Source: Calliopum simillimum (lineage: Eukaryota > Arthropoda > Insecta > Diptera > Lauxaniidae). From it: a stretch of 64,000 nucleotides of DNA. Below, one piece after another: positions 28,046 through 40,000 of the stretch (position 1 is the first letter of the stretch; every line of letters begins with the position of its first letter). The position numbers and the translations under genes are program-made. The notes beneath the pieces were generated by a model that searched no databases, was not told the DNA's origin, and worked only from the letters and a program-made list of their open reading frames with translations. The DNA lies in assembly GCA_951812925.1 (NCBI GenBank), contig OX638372.1, forward strand, positions 40,608,245 through 40,672,244, given 5' to 3'.

Positions 28046-28550
28046 CCTCATCCATTCTTGTTCACATAGGGATAGCCAAGTCCAGGCTATCCACATTTTA
28101 TATAATGGGTATGATGCAAAAAATTAATAATAGCGTGGAAAAAGAAAATTTGATAAACGGTCTAGCAACTCATCACACTCTACTTGCGATACTCTTTGGG
28201 ATTAATGACCACATATGTGGACATATGTTTTCTTATTCAAAAATTTGTTATTTTTCTCTTGAGCAAGGAAAGTTGTTTTATTATGAAAATCATCTCTTAT
28301 TAAAAAACTTAAAATTTGTTTCACTTCTTCGCACTGTTGAGGATTTTCAAAAAATAAAAAAATGTCTCATTATAAAGTCCATGTATTGGCTGTACGTGTA
28401 TTTAAGTGTTGTTTTATTCCGCTTCGATTAAATTTAACACCAATTGCTAATTAATAAATATTCAATTTCCATGTTGGTTGAACTCGTCTGAACTTTAATA
28501 TATAAATCGTTTTTCGTATAGGTTCTCTCAATAGAACGTAGACAACAAAA

Positions 28551-31500
28551 ATGTTAATATCAAAATTTTATGAGAATCAAGAAATTTTCATTACTGGTGG
28601 TTCAGGTATGTCATTTGGGACTATTTTACAATAATGCTTTTATTAAGTTTCTCTTTTATCATTATAGGATTTATTGGAAAAGCTCTGATTGAGAAGCTAT
28701 TACGATCATGTTCAGGATTAAGTAAAATTTATGTGCTTCTTCGAGGCAAAAAGAACAAAAATGCTGAACAGCGTTTGACAGATATTTTAAAGACTGCATT
28801 GTTTGATCGCGTTCGCGAAGAACGACCGGAAGTGCTACATAAAGTGTGCGCTATTGAAGGTGATTGCGGAGAACTCGGCTTGGGCATAAAAGCTGAGGAT
28901 TTGGAGAAAATTAAAAATGTTAATATAGTGATTCATTCGGCGGCAAGTGTTCGGTAAGATATTTATAATGATGTACATTACTTAAGTCGTATACGTTTTT
29001 TATGAGCTTAGCAAAAACAGCGGAATTTGGTTTTTTCTATAGATCGGTTACTTGTTGTTCAATTATTTAATTTTATAGAAGTATCAATAACGGAACGGTA
29101 TTTTCACAGTTTTGGGGTAATTTTCATACAATTTACCATACTTACAAATTTTTTTACGTTGTTTTCAAAATTGCAATTATTTTAAAATAAATAAAACAAC
29201 GAAAGCATACTGGAAAAAATGTTTATGCATACTTTTAGACTATATATGACAAACTTATCACTGCACTGCGGAGCCTTTTCTTTTTTTTATACATTACCTA
29301 ATGGTGTTAGCAACAAAATTCAACTACTTACTTTAAAAATCGATAATAGGTTCCTCCCCTCAAAATAGGTCAAAAAACGGTATTTTTGCAAAATTCCATA
29401 CACGATTTTTAACTCTCATGAATCATTTTCAAATGGTCATAACATTTTAGGAAAAAATCATACAAGATTAATTCATTGTTTAGTAGTAGAAAAGAGCAAA
29501 ATAATTTAGTGCGTCCCCTATATAATCTCAAAAATCGTGTTTTTGGACTTTTGGGTTAGATTATTTCAAAAACCTTAAGTAATAGAGCGATTCCGAGATT
29601 AGATTCGTATTTAACAGCGACAAATCCTATTTTAGGCATTAAACTGATTTAAAAAAAAAAACTTTTTTCGAATTTCCACTATTACTCCCAAAAATCTGCA
29701 AAAAGAAGTCAAAAAAGTGAGTTGTGATTTTTTTAAATTTTTTTGAAGGTCGTTTAGTGGTGGCCCAACGTCGATTTATGCAAAATCTGAGGTTGATGCG
29801 GTTTTTATTTTATTGCGATCTCAAAAATTCTCGGAAGGAGTCAAATGATATACCATATTTTTTGTCTTGAATCAAGGTATTTAAAAAAAAAAATAAAATG
29901 GAGCTTAAAATCAACGACAGCTAAAGAACCCTCATAAATCTTTTTTTTCCAAATTTCACCCTACTGTAAAACTCTAAATCTTCATTTTGAATAAAAGTTG
30001 TTCTTCCAAGGTCACTATAAAATCACACAACGAACAACTTTCTGAATCATCTTAACCCATTATATCCTGTTTTTATGCGTCCTTTTGGCCCCTTTAGAGA
30101 AAACTAGCATTTCCCGGTGTGCGTTGCTACACCTTCTCTTGTAAACAGGGACCCTTGGGTGAAACATTTTTTTTCCGCTACAATAGGGGAACTTCGGGTA
30201 TTGCAGTATAGTCAGGTAATGTGGTATAGTCGCATGGATCCGATATACTAGGGGGGACCGTAAGGTGAAAATAAACCGAAAATCTAATGATACAAAAACA
30301 CGCGCCATACCCAAAAGCCTATGTAGTGCATAGTATGTACATACATAAATCTTCACGGTGATCGGTCCAGCCGTTTGGGAGTTAAGGAACATACTCGTAC
30401 AATCATTAATTTTTTTTTTTTTTTTTTTTGACTTTGATAAGCTGTAGCAGTTGGAAACCAAACTTGTTTCAGCGGATACCTTAATTGGTATTTTCTGTAG
30501 AATCAATAAATGTTTCGGCAAATGACGAATAATGAATGCAGCACTATGTGCCCACTAAAATAAGATTTTTTCTATACTATATAACATTACGATTAAAAAA
30601 TATATAACACTTGGCAAACAAACTTCAAACGATAAAGATGTCTAGCAATCAAGAAAAAAAAACGCGAACTCATTTTGTACACTTACCTGCAAAAACCAGG
30701 ATTAAAATATTCAGTCATAGCTAAAAAACAGGTGCATCAAAAAAAAAAAACTGTCCAACGGGTTATTTCGAATTATAGAAAGAGTCAACTTATTACGTGG
30801 AAAAAGGGTTCAGGTAGAAAAGCCAGTATAGACTCACAGTTGGTGAAAAACAGACTAAACTATATAAACAGACTAAAGAAAAAACTTAAGCTTAAGACCT
30901 ACAGAGTCCAAAAGTACCAAACCGTTCCGATGAAAAGTAGTTAGAGGCTCGAAAGTTATATGTCGGTTACCTGACTAAATTTGACTGCTGCATAATGGAC
31001 GATGAAACATACGTTAAGGCAGATTTTAAACAGCTACCAGGACACAAATTTTATACCTGTTCGGAGAAGGGGCAGGTACAGAGCAAATTTAAGGAGAAGA
31101 AAATTACAAAATTTCCCAAGCAGTATATGGTTTGGCAGGCCATATGCACTTGCGGTCTGAGAAGCAGTTTTTTTGTAACACAGGGCACAATTAACTCTAA
31201 AATTCATATTGATGAATGCCTTCAAAAACGTCTTTTGTCATTTATTCGTGAGCACGCGGGTACTGTAATGTTCTGGCCAGATTTAGCAACCTCTCACTGC
31301 TCTAAAGCCACCACAGAATGGTACAATGGCTATAATGTAAATTTTGTTCCCAAAAATGCGAATCCACTTAACTGCCCAGAGCTTCGACCTATTGAGAGAT
31401 ATTGAGCTCTAATGAAATCAGATCTTTGGAAGAGTAATAGTACTGCAAAAAATTTAAGATTTCAAAAATAAGTGGCGAAGGTCGTACGGCACTGTCGACG

Positions 31501-34196
31501 AAACAACTGTACAAAAGAAGGGTCTTAAGAAAAAAGTAAAATATTTGTATATAAAATAAATATCTGTTAATAGTGTAAGGTTATTTATGATCGTTATACT
31601 ACTCATTAATAAATAAAAAAACAAAATTTAAAAAAAATTCCTTACGTACTTTCTTATTAATCAAAAACAAAGGGACAAATTTCTCTGGGGCAGTTTTTAT
31701 GTTTAAATTCTCTATCAAAAATTTTTGGAAAGTTGATTATAGAAATGGGTCAAGTTTTAAATAAGCCACCCGTTGAATCTAGAGTCTGAAAATATGCAAC
31801 GCTTTTGTATAATTTCAAACATGCTGCTTATTTCTAAAATCAATGTCCTGAAAAAGGGAGCAACTTTCCGAAAACTTTTGATGTACCTTAACGTACATAT
31901 TCTTAAAATGCCTTTAAATCCAATTCTTGTCGCATGCGATAATTTAGAATATATGCCTCCGATTTCTTATTTATATTATTTTCGTTTATTAAAAAGTTTC
32001 GATGACCACTTACGAGATGCAATAATATTGAATACTAGAGGTACTCTTGAAATGATTAAACTGGCTGAAAATTTTCAGAACTTAAAAGTTTTTGTACATG
32101 TTTCGACAACTTACTGTAATACTGACAAATGCGTGGTCGAAGAACAGGTAAGAAATGAAGTCATTTTGGTAAATACTAAAGATTTGTATGGCATTGGGAC
32201 TAGTTTGAAAGTTGAAAGACACCAAAATGCAATTTTTTCATATATACAAAATTATACGGAAAATTTGTTGGAAATAAAGCCAGAGAAATCTCTATACAAA
32301 GCCAAAAACTTTTTTTGGCGTTTTTTCCAAAAATTATGGCTTTATTTCCAGAAGTTATGTTACACAAAAAGGAAATAACGCCATTGAAAATAACATCAGT
32401 AAATTTTTTTTGGAAAAAAATTCCAATCCAAATTTTGGCGTTATTTTCATTTGGCTTTATTTCCAAAACAAAATGACCAGAATTTTGTATAGATATTTGT
32501 TTGTCTTTATCTATTCTTAAACAAAAATTTGATTGCCTTTTTCCTAAGGTGTTATCTCCGGAAGCCATTTTCTTTATACCATTAAATATAGTCGTATTGT
32601 CATTGACACTTTATAACTAATGTTTATATATAATAAGGTTTATCCACCCTATGCTGACTGGCGAACAACTATAAAATTAGCCGAAACATATGATACTCAA
32701 CTTTTAAATATCATGGATAAAAAGTAAGTCTTACAAAAAAATCTTTAATACTAAAACTTTAATATAAAACTTAACTTCTCACAGATATAGCAACAATCAA
32801 CCCAATACCTATACTTTTACCAAAAGTCTGTCTGAGCAAATTGCCAAGGAATATATGGAAAACATGCCAATTATCATATATAGACCTTCAATTGGTACTG
32901 CAAAACAATGGAAAATATTGCTGACGTATCCATTATTTATAATTATTTTTTTTTATATTTTTAGTTATTTCGTCATTACTAGAGCCAGTACCTGGTTGGA
33001 TGGATAACTTCAATGGTCCCAACGGATTGTTAGTCGCCTGTGGTGTAGGTATTCTGCGCACAAACCATGGTGATCCTGATGTTTTAACCGATTTTGTGCC
33101 AGTTGATATCGTAGTTCGTGGATTGATTGTGGCAGCCTATAATAGGGGCACGGAGTCACAGTAGTAAGTTTTTTTACAACATTGTCAGAGAATATTATAT
33201 GCATAAGCCTCGCTTTTAGCAAAAGAAATTCTGAAACAGACGTGGTGCGTGTTGTCAACTGTGCTACCGGTTTAATATGCCCCATCAGCATGGGTACAGT
33301 AATTGATATGGGTAAGCGTTTAATAAAAGAAAACCCATTCGAAAAAACACTTTGGGTCCCGGGTGGAAGCATAACTAAATGCTATGTATGGAATTTGATA
33401 AGAGTAAGAAAAAATTTTAGTTTGAGTATAAAATTTTCAAGAAATTTTTCATTACAGTTTATATTTTTGCACATACTAGCTGCTTTGTTGGTGGATAGCC
33501 TCCTACGTTTATCGAATAATAAACCATTGTAAGTCACATAAAAAAAAGATTGTGAAAATGATTTTCATCTTGGGAGTGAGTAGAAGTAATTGAGGAAGTA
33601 AATGTTAAAGTGTTTCTTTTATAATTTCGTGAAAGCTGTTTAAAATTTTAAACAAAGAAAACTTTCTCGATTATTCTCGCAACAGCTGCATGAAATGAAA
33701 ATACACTAGTCGGCATAATTATTTTGACAAAAAAAAATCAACACATTTTTTTGTATTTTTCCTAAGCTTACTGCGACTACAGAGACGTATCTTTGCTGCT
33801 AACATGGCATTGCACTATTTCATGACGACATCTTGGAAATTTAAAAATGATAATTTTTATCGATTGCACGATGCGGTTCCACAAAAGGAAATGTACGTAA
33901 AACAAGAAATTAAAAATTTAATTCAATAAATTATGATTTTTATTTTTTGTTTTTTTTTTTCTAGAGACATTTTCGGCTTTCTGCAATTCTCCGAAATGGA
34001 TTATGATGAATTTTATCGTCAAGGTATACGTGGCGCCAAATTGTTTCTACTCAATGAACCTGCCGATAGTTCAAAAGGTGCCCGTACAAGAATGAAAATA
34101 TTTGACGTCCTTGATTTTTTTGGACAATTTGTCATCTGTCTGCTTATAGTGCGTTTTGTTTTACGTTTTATTTATTTTAAGTACCTGTTATATTAA
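28551..34196 (+). CDS. Fatty acyl-CoA reductase, ten exons (499 aa)
   Basis: Reduces long-chain fatty acyl-CoA to fatty alcohol with NADPH, for wax, hydrocarbon or pheromone lipid synthesis; family members are usually membrane-associated (ER or peroxisome). Exons by splice words and frame: 28551-28605, 28668-28953, 31997-32147, 32638-32723, 32785-32894, 32965-33163, 33220-33403, 33458-33528, 33767-33892, 33965-34196. All phases close without a stop, giving 1,500 nt. The Rossmann motif TGGSGFIG (residues 15-22) spans the first intron. The catalytic pair is Y202-x3-K206 (YTFTK). IYRPSI, PGWMDNFNGPNGLL and VPVDIVVRGLI are family blocks. The C-terminal domain follows (ANMALHYF, then EFYRQGIRGAKLFLL), and the protein ends in a hydrophobic helix. 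The length is typical of insect enzymes. The stop overlaps an AATAAA at 34195. Probable ortholog of Drosophila CG4020 by position, from memory. Intron 2 is swollen to 3 kb by transposon debris. Confidence 0.93.
30595..31705 (+). pseudogene. Tc1/mariner-class element, copy 1, dead
   Basis: Lies in intron 2 of the acyl-CoA reductase gene, same strand. It encodes a helix-turn-helix-like N part (about 30675-30944) and a catalytic part (about 30995-31440) with MDDETYVK, then FWPDLATSH, then PELRPIERY. Counting from the D of WPDLA to the E of RPIE gives 37 intervening residues, a DD37E-type spacing as described for some mosquito IS630-Tc1-mariner elements. It is broken: a frame gap separates the two parts, and TGA replaces the expected tryptophan codon just after PIERY (31403-31405). 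A second, more damaged copy is at 42255-43840, sharing TATATAACACTTGG at the left and CAGTTYTTAT at the right. Terminal inverted repeats are not clear. Confidence 0.8.
32275..32470. repeat. GGCGTTATTTC-type repeat cluster in an intron
   Basis: In intron 3 of the reductase gene. Alternating GGCGTTATTTTC and GGAAATAACGCC words and their complements. Related to larger clusters at 40.92-41.40 and 48.04-48.96 kb. Confidence 0.55.
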
Positions 34197-34200
34197 TAAA

Positions 34201-37081
34201 ACATTTATATAAATTTTATAATTCGTATGATATTTTGAATTTAAAATTACCTAACATTCCGAAAATTGAACCGACTGAATAATTTCATTACAATAAATGT
34301 TAAATAAAATTTTTTGAAAAAACACTCATTAATTGTATTGTTTCAATGGTTAAAAAGTCCCAAAGTTAAATTCCTTTAGTGCGAGTGGCTTGGGTTTCAG
34401 CAATAGTTTTAATGGCCCTTTTCATGAATTAACATTATCGTTAATTTTTTCTCGGACTCCCTAGCATGCAATCGCAAAAAAAAAATTCACTGAAAATAAA
34501 GATTATTGCCAATAATTTGGGAAGGAGTATTTTCACATTTATTGTAAGAATTCATTCTCCAATATTTAAACACGAAATTTGAATCGCGAATAAACAATGT
34601 ATGACAAATTAAAAACTTGTACGACAATTTTATAACTTATTCAGGCATGTTCTGAAATCCGATTTACTTTGGAATCGGACTGAAAGCAATCGTCAAGGGT
34701 GGGTCCCTTCAAAGTCCTTCGAACAAAAAAGGGTATTTTTATAATTCCGGAAATGAGAACAAAAATCTTTGTTTTTGAGGCATGTAATTGTTTGCACAGC
34801 ACGAACACTGCTTTTAAACCGTCGCTATTCTCCGGTTTAGTTGAACCAGGTATAAAATTTTAAATCGAAGTTAAGCCACTGCTGATTTGTAAACAATTTT
34901 CACTAAAACTGCCTTATGTCAAATAAGATTCTATTACAATTTTTAAACTTTCATTTTTGACAATAGAAATCAAAACAAATACATAATTTATTTTGAAAAA
35001 TAAGAAAGAAAAAAACAAGAACTAAAGGAAATAATTGGCGCATACTAGGCCACTAGAACGGTTGGTCTATTCTTTATTATTTCGGAACGGAAATGGGAAT
35101 TCTGCTGCGCTGAAATAACGACGAACTAGCCGATTTGATGAAGAATTTACCCTTGAAAGAAGACGGTGCTCTTGCACTTTAGTTTGATTGTAATTAGTGA
35201 ATGAATAAACGACGTGTGCTATTTTCATTTTTAAATAATAAAGATAACGAAAGCAGGATGTTAAGCCTGATTTGACAAAAACTCTTGAAATAGTTAATAC
35301 AAGTTCTAACTAAAAACAATACAGATTTCGATAAGAGGACGAGCAGCTCCCAAAATACAATACATATTTAGAATGGTATACTCAATGTTGTATTTGAGGT
35401 AACGCATCAAAATTCCACACAAATATAGAGTATTACAGGTTTTTGGAAGCTCTAAAGAAGAACTAGATGAGTTTGGCTAAAGGCGTTTCACTTCCCATAA
35501 AACAGTGATAACTACTAAATACTAGAGCATTTTGTCAATATATAAAAGTTCATTGAAAGCTTTTATATTTTGCGTAAGCTGCAGGCAAGTGACGGTGATC
35601 TGCACAGCTACTGACGCAGTTAAACGCTTATCTATGAGTTAATACGTATACAGAAAACTTTTAAGCACAAAAGCTCAAGTGCCCGTGGGGATAAGCTTTG
35701 GACACCACTGACATACGGGAATAAAATTGTTTATAAATCAGAATTTCATGTTAAACTATGGAATAGCCTTATTCCATGGTTTAAATTTTATTATAATTAC
35801 AGAAAACTTTTAAGCACAAAAGCTCAAGTGCCCGTGTGGATAAGCTTTGGACACCACTGACATACGGGAATAAAATTGTTTATAAATCAGAATTTCATGT
35901 TAAACTATGGAATAGCCTTATTCCATGGTTTAAATTTTATTAGAAATACGGCTGATTATGTATATTATGCCCAAAATACATGCGCATTTTTCACGCGCGT
36001 GAACGCATTTTTTTTGTATGAAATTCATAGAACAATGTGGGAAATTGAAACACGCATGCCTTGCGTATCACGCAAGTAGCTATGAAATTGATTTTTACGC
36101 AATGCATGAAATTTCCCAATTTTGAAATTGGGAAATTTCACTTTGACAATCATTTGTTTTGAAAAATACAAAGGCACAGTGGAAGCAACATAATTGACAG
36201 TCAATAGAATTTTTCAAAATGAACAAATTTTCGTTTAATAAAAGCGATTGATGTTTTAAAAACGCGTTTAAAAAAAATCAGAAACTGGAGGAATTCACCC
36301 AGAAGCTGAAAGTGCTTGGTAAAGTAACTTTTTATTATTTATAGTGCGCTTCTTATAAATTTTTTTTTCAGCCCATAGTCAAAAATCGGCATCAAATGTC
36401 AACTGAATAGATGCGCATGTATTTTAAGTGCAGAATCACGCACGTAAACGCATGCGTGAAAAATGCTCATGTATTTTGAGCATTATATGTATTTAAGAAA
36501 ATAAACTGAAATTTATTTATATGTATTTTTTCTGCATCTAGTGTGTTAAAACTTTTTAAAAACGCTTTTTGATGTAAAATAATCTTGAATAATTTTTTTA
36601 TTTAATGTTATAATAAAATGTTTAACATTTTTTATTCGTGGGTAATTCAAGGGATTTTTTTAACAAAGCCATGGGAATTTAATTAATTTTTACCCATTTT
36701 TAAGGGTAATTTGCTCCAAAATACTGGCATCACTGCAATAATCGGTAATGCAGTTCACAGTTGACAGAAGCGAGTTTATATATGTATATAAAAAAAAAAT
36801 TTTTTTTCACATCAATTGACACAAAAAATTTGGAAGTCAATAATTAAAGTTTAATTTACCATAGAAAAACTAAAAATACTTTAATAAAATAACACGATTA
36901 ATGTGAAAAAAGTACCAGCGCGAAATATTTTAACTTAACAACTCACATAAATAAAGCTTGAATTCCAAAATCTAAAATAAAAGTGCAACGCCAGTTAACA
37001 CGACTGTGAAAAAATTAACATTTTTGTCGATTAAAATAAATGTTGAAACAATAATTGTACCGGGAAGATAGTCAATGCAAA
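34201..37081. repeat. Intergenic stretch with a 149-bp tandem duplication
   Basis: Between the reductase and BTB genes. A nearly exact tandem duplication of 149 bp occupies 35651-35799 and 35800-35948 (each starting CAGAAAACTTTTAAGC), suggesting a recent event. At 34644-34700 there is a solo arm (CAGGCATGTTCTGAAATCC) of the MITE family seen at 37.82-38.06 kb. Around 35950-36470 the words CACGCATG and CGCATGCGTG recur. The region 36780-37080 is the probable leader of the BTB gene; no core promoter is obvious. Confidence 0.6.
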
Positions 37082-40000
37082 ATGGCCACTACACAACAAT
37101 ATTCACTGCGCTGGAACAATTATTTTCGCCATCTAACATACGCTCTCGATAACCATCGGACTAATGATGATTTTGTGGACGTGAGCCTATGCTGTGATGG
37201 ACGAAAAATCAAAGCGCATAAAGTTGTGCTTTCGGCGTGCAGCAGCTACTTTAAAGAGATTTTTAAAGAAAATCCACATCCGCATCCAGTGATCATTTTT
37301 AAATTCATCAAATTCGAGGATCTCAATTCGATTGTTGAGTTTATGTATCAGGCAAGTGTACAGTAACTACAGCAGCAGTTGAGCGTATTGGACTCATTGT
37401 TGAAGGGGTGTGTAATACGCGGGTGAAATTGGCAGCGTGTTGGCTTCATTTATCGTTAGGGTTGTTGTAGGCAAAAGAGGGTTGTTTATATAAAAAAAAA
37501 AAAAAAAACTTAATTACTGTGTTTTATAAATTAATACAAGAGTTTTCGATAACGTTTAGATTGGAATATGCATGGTAGGGATTGTAAAGAAAAAGTGCAG
37601 CAGGAAATTTCAATAGTTAGATATCGTGCGTTCAAATAACTTTCATAATAATTCAATTCCATTCAATATTATTGAGAGGAGGTCAGAGGAGTAGTAGCGT
37701 TCGCAGCCAGACCACACTGGTAGCCAGTTGTCTGTTGGTTAGATATTCTCATGTTTTTAAGAATGAGAAGTACCTTAAAAATAATATTGAATACGCAATA
37801 ACTGTTCGCCTATCTAAGGTATCCAATCGGATTCACTTCGGAATCGAAATGAAAGCAATCTTGAAGAGCTTCGCATTTCGATAACTAACATCAAATCAGA
37901 TATATGTTTCGGTAAATTCAAAAGGAACGATAAGCAAATTTTATTTGTTGAATTACAAATCCGATTCCATCTTATTTGTCGCAACGCAGAGCTCTTGAAG
38001 ATTGCTTTCATTCCGATTCCGAAGTGAATCGGATTTCAGAACATGCCTGAATACCTAAGTGCATTATTCATCCAAATTCTCCCGTGTTTTTTATATTCAA
38101 GATTACAAGTTATCGTTTTTTAATGGACCTTATCATGAATCAACATTCTCGGCAACCCTGGTATGCAATTGCAAAATTAAATCTTTATGTAGGGGAAAAA
38201 TTCACTGGAATTTTAGGTTATCGGCAACCATTTGGTTACAAATTTTATAGCTTATTGAAGTACCTTTCATATGACAACAAAGTAAAGTAAATGAAAAGTT
38301 CTATATTGTCCAATTTCTCGATAAATTCGTGAATATGGAAAAACATCTGAAATATCTGTAAAATTCCAAAAGTATTGAAAAAATCGGTAAAAGTATAGAA
38401 ATCAGTAAAACTCCAGGATTATTAAAAACTCTTAAAATATCGTAAAAGTTCAAAAGTATCGAAAAACATCGAAGAAATCGGTAAGAGACCAAAAGTATTG
38501 AAAAATATCTAAAACGTCGGTAAAAGTCTTTTAGCTTCAAAAGTATCAAAAATATTGAAATACATCGAAAAAATCGGTAAAAGTCCAGGGTTATCTAAAA
38601 ACACTTAAAATGTCGATAAGAATCTGAAAGTATTAAAAAACAGCGAAGAAATCGGTAAAAGTCCAATGGTATCGAAAAACATTAAAATATCGGTTAAATT
38701 CCAAAAGTATCGAAAAATATTTAAACATATCGAAGAAATCGGTAAAAAGTATCGACAATTGACAAACAGAATTGGTGCTTTTCAAAAAAAATTACGAAAG
38801 CCAATCCAAACAAAATAGGGAATATGAATTGGGTTTGGTATTCGAATAGAAATGATGATCGAACTAAAGCACAAAAGTTGCCATCACTGATAAAATTACT
38901 CTCATTATTTCAAATTCTATATTCCCTCTTCAAAAGGTATGCCAGTTTGTTCTTTAACCCAAATACATAGAATGTTTTAAAAAAAAATTTATTAAAACCT
39001 GTTCAGTATATTTTGCTCCAAAGCGTTACATAGGGTTTTCTTATAATTGCTTAGACATAAGGTTTTCATTATTTATTAGACAAAATTTATATATTTTATA
39101 TTTTCAACAGGGTGAAGTCAATGTTCAACAAGAAGCCCTCCAATCATTTTTACAAACTGCTGAACTTCTTGCTGTGCAAGGACTAACTGCTGAAGAGAAG
39201 GAAAAACCAAAAGCGCTACAAACGCCCATAATTGATGAGCAAAAATTAATAAAAACCATACCGAGCACAATACGAGCTATAAATGAAACCACAACCACAC
39301 AATCATCGCAAACTATTGACATACCAACGACTGCAATTGTGCAACAACAACAACAACAGTTAACACAAGTGCATACTCAGCAGCAACCGCAACAACAACA
39401 TCATCTGCATACAACACAACAAATTCAACACATCCAAGTGCAACATCAGGCACAACAGCAAATTACTCCAGTTCTTTTGCAACAGGCACAGCCAACGCAA
39501 CACCATCAGCAACAGCAGCAGCAACAACAACAGCAATTGTCCAGTAATGTATCCACCACGACAGCAGCCAATACCGCTGTCCTTGCAAGTTCGAAAAAAC
39601 GTAAAATCACATTTTCCGATGATGATGACAACATTTATACAACAGAAACTGTAGATTATGCGGTTAAGGATGATACGGGTATTGTAAAAAGTAAGTTAGA
39701 ATAATGAAAACAAATTTGTTAAATATAATCTTTTTTCTTTTTTTAAATACTTTAGCTGCAGAAATGACTTTCCTTCGCGGTACAGTTAAAATGGATATTC
39801 CTGAGTATATTGTTAGCGAAGTGGATGAGAGTCAACAATTATCTGATGGTGCAACACAACAAACATCGCAAGATGCTACTGCTACTGGTGGCCAAAATGT
39901 GACACAATATACGTCAGAGTATGAAATTTTAACAGAATCAGAGATTGAGGAGAAATATCAACAAACTGAGAACGACAATTCGGAAATTACAATAGAAATG

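Noticed and set aside
28105..28431. 108-codon open frame just upstream of the acyl-CoA reductase
   Set aside because: No recognisable motif, AT-driven composition, no splice or start context. Chance frame is the simpler reading.
30060..30521. 153-codon - strand open frame
   Set aside because: Low-complexity start (poly-K from a T run), no family blocks, and it lies in repeat-rich reductase intron 2.
31773..32378. 201-codon open frame as a separate gene
   Set aside because: Only 31997-32147 is real: it is exon 3 of the acyl-CoA reductase, flanked by a good acceptor and donor. The rest is intron read-through.
37055..37081. Upstream in-frame ATG of the BTB gene as the true start
   Set aside because: The downstream ATG at 37082 gives the usual short N-terminus directly before the SLRWNN block. 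The upstream nine codons look like leader. Not excluded.
38330..38765. CRISPR array or other regular repeat-spacer system
   Set aside because: The units are degenerate and irregular, and the host is an animal genome. It is a minisatellite.
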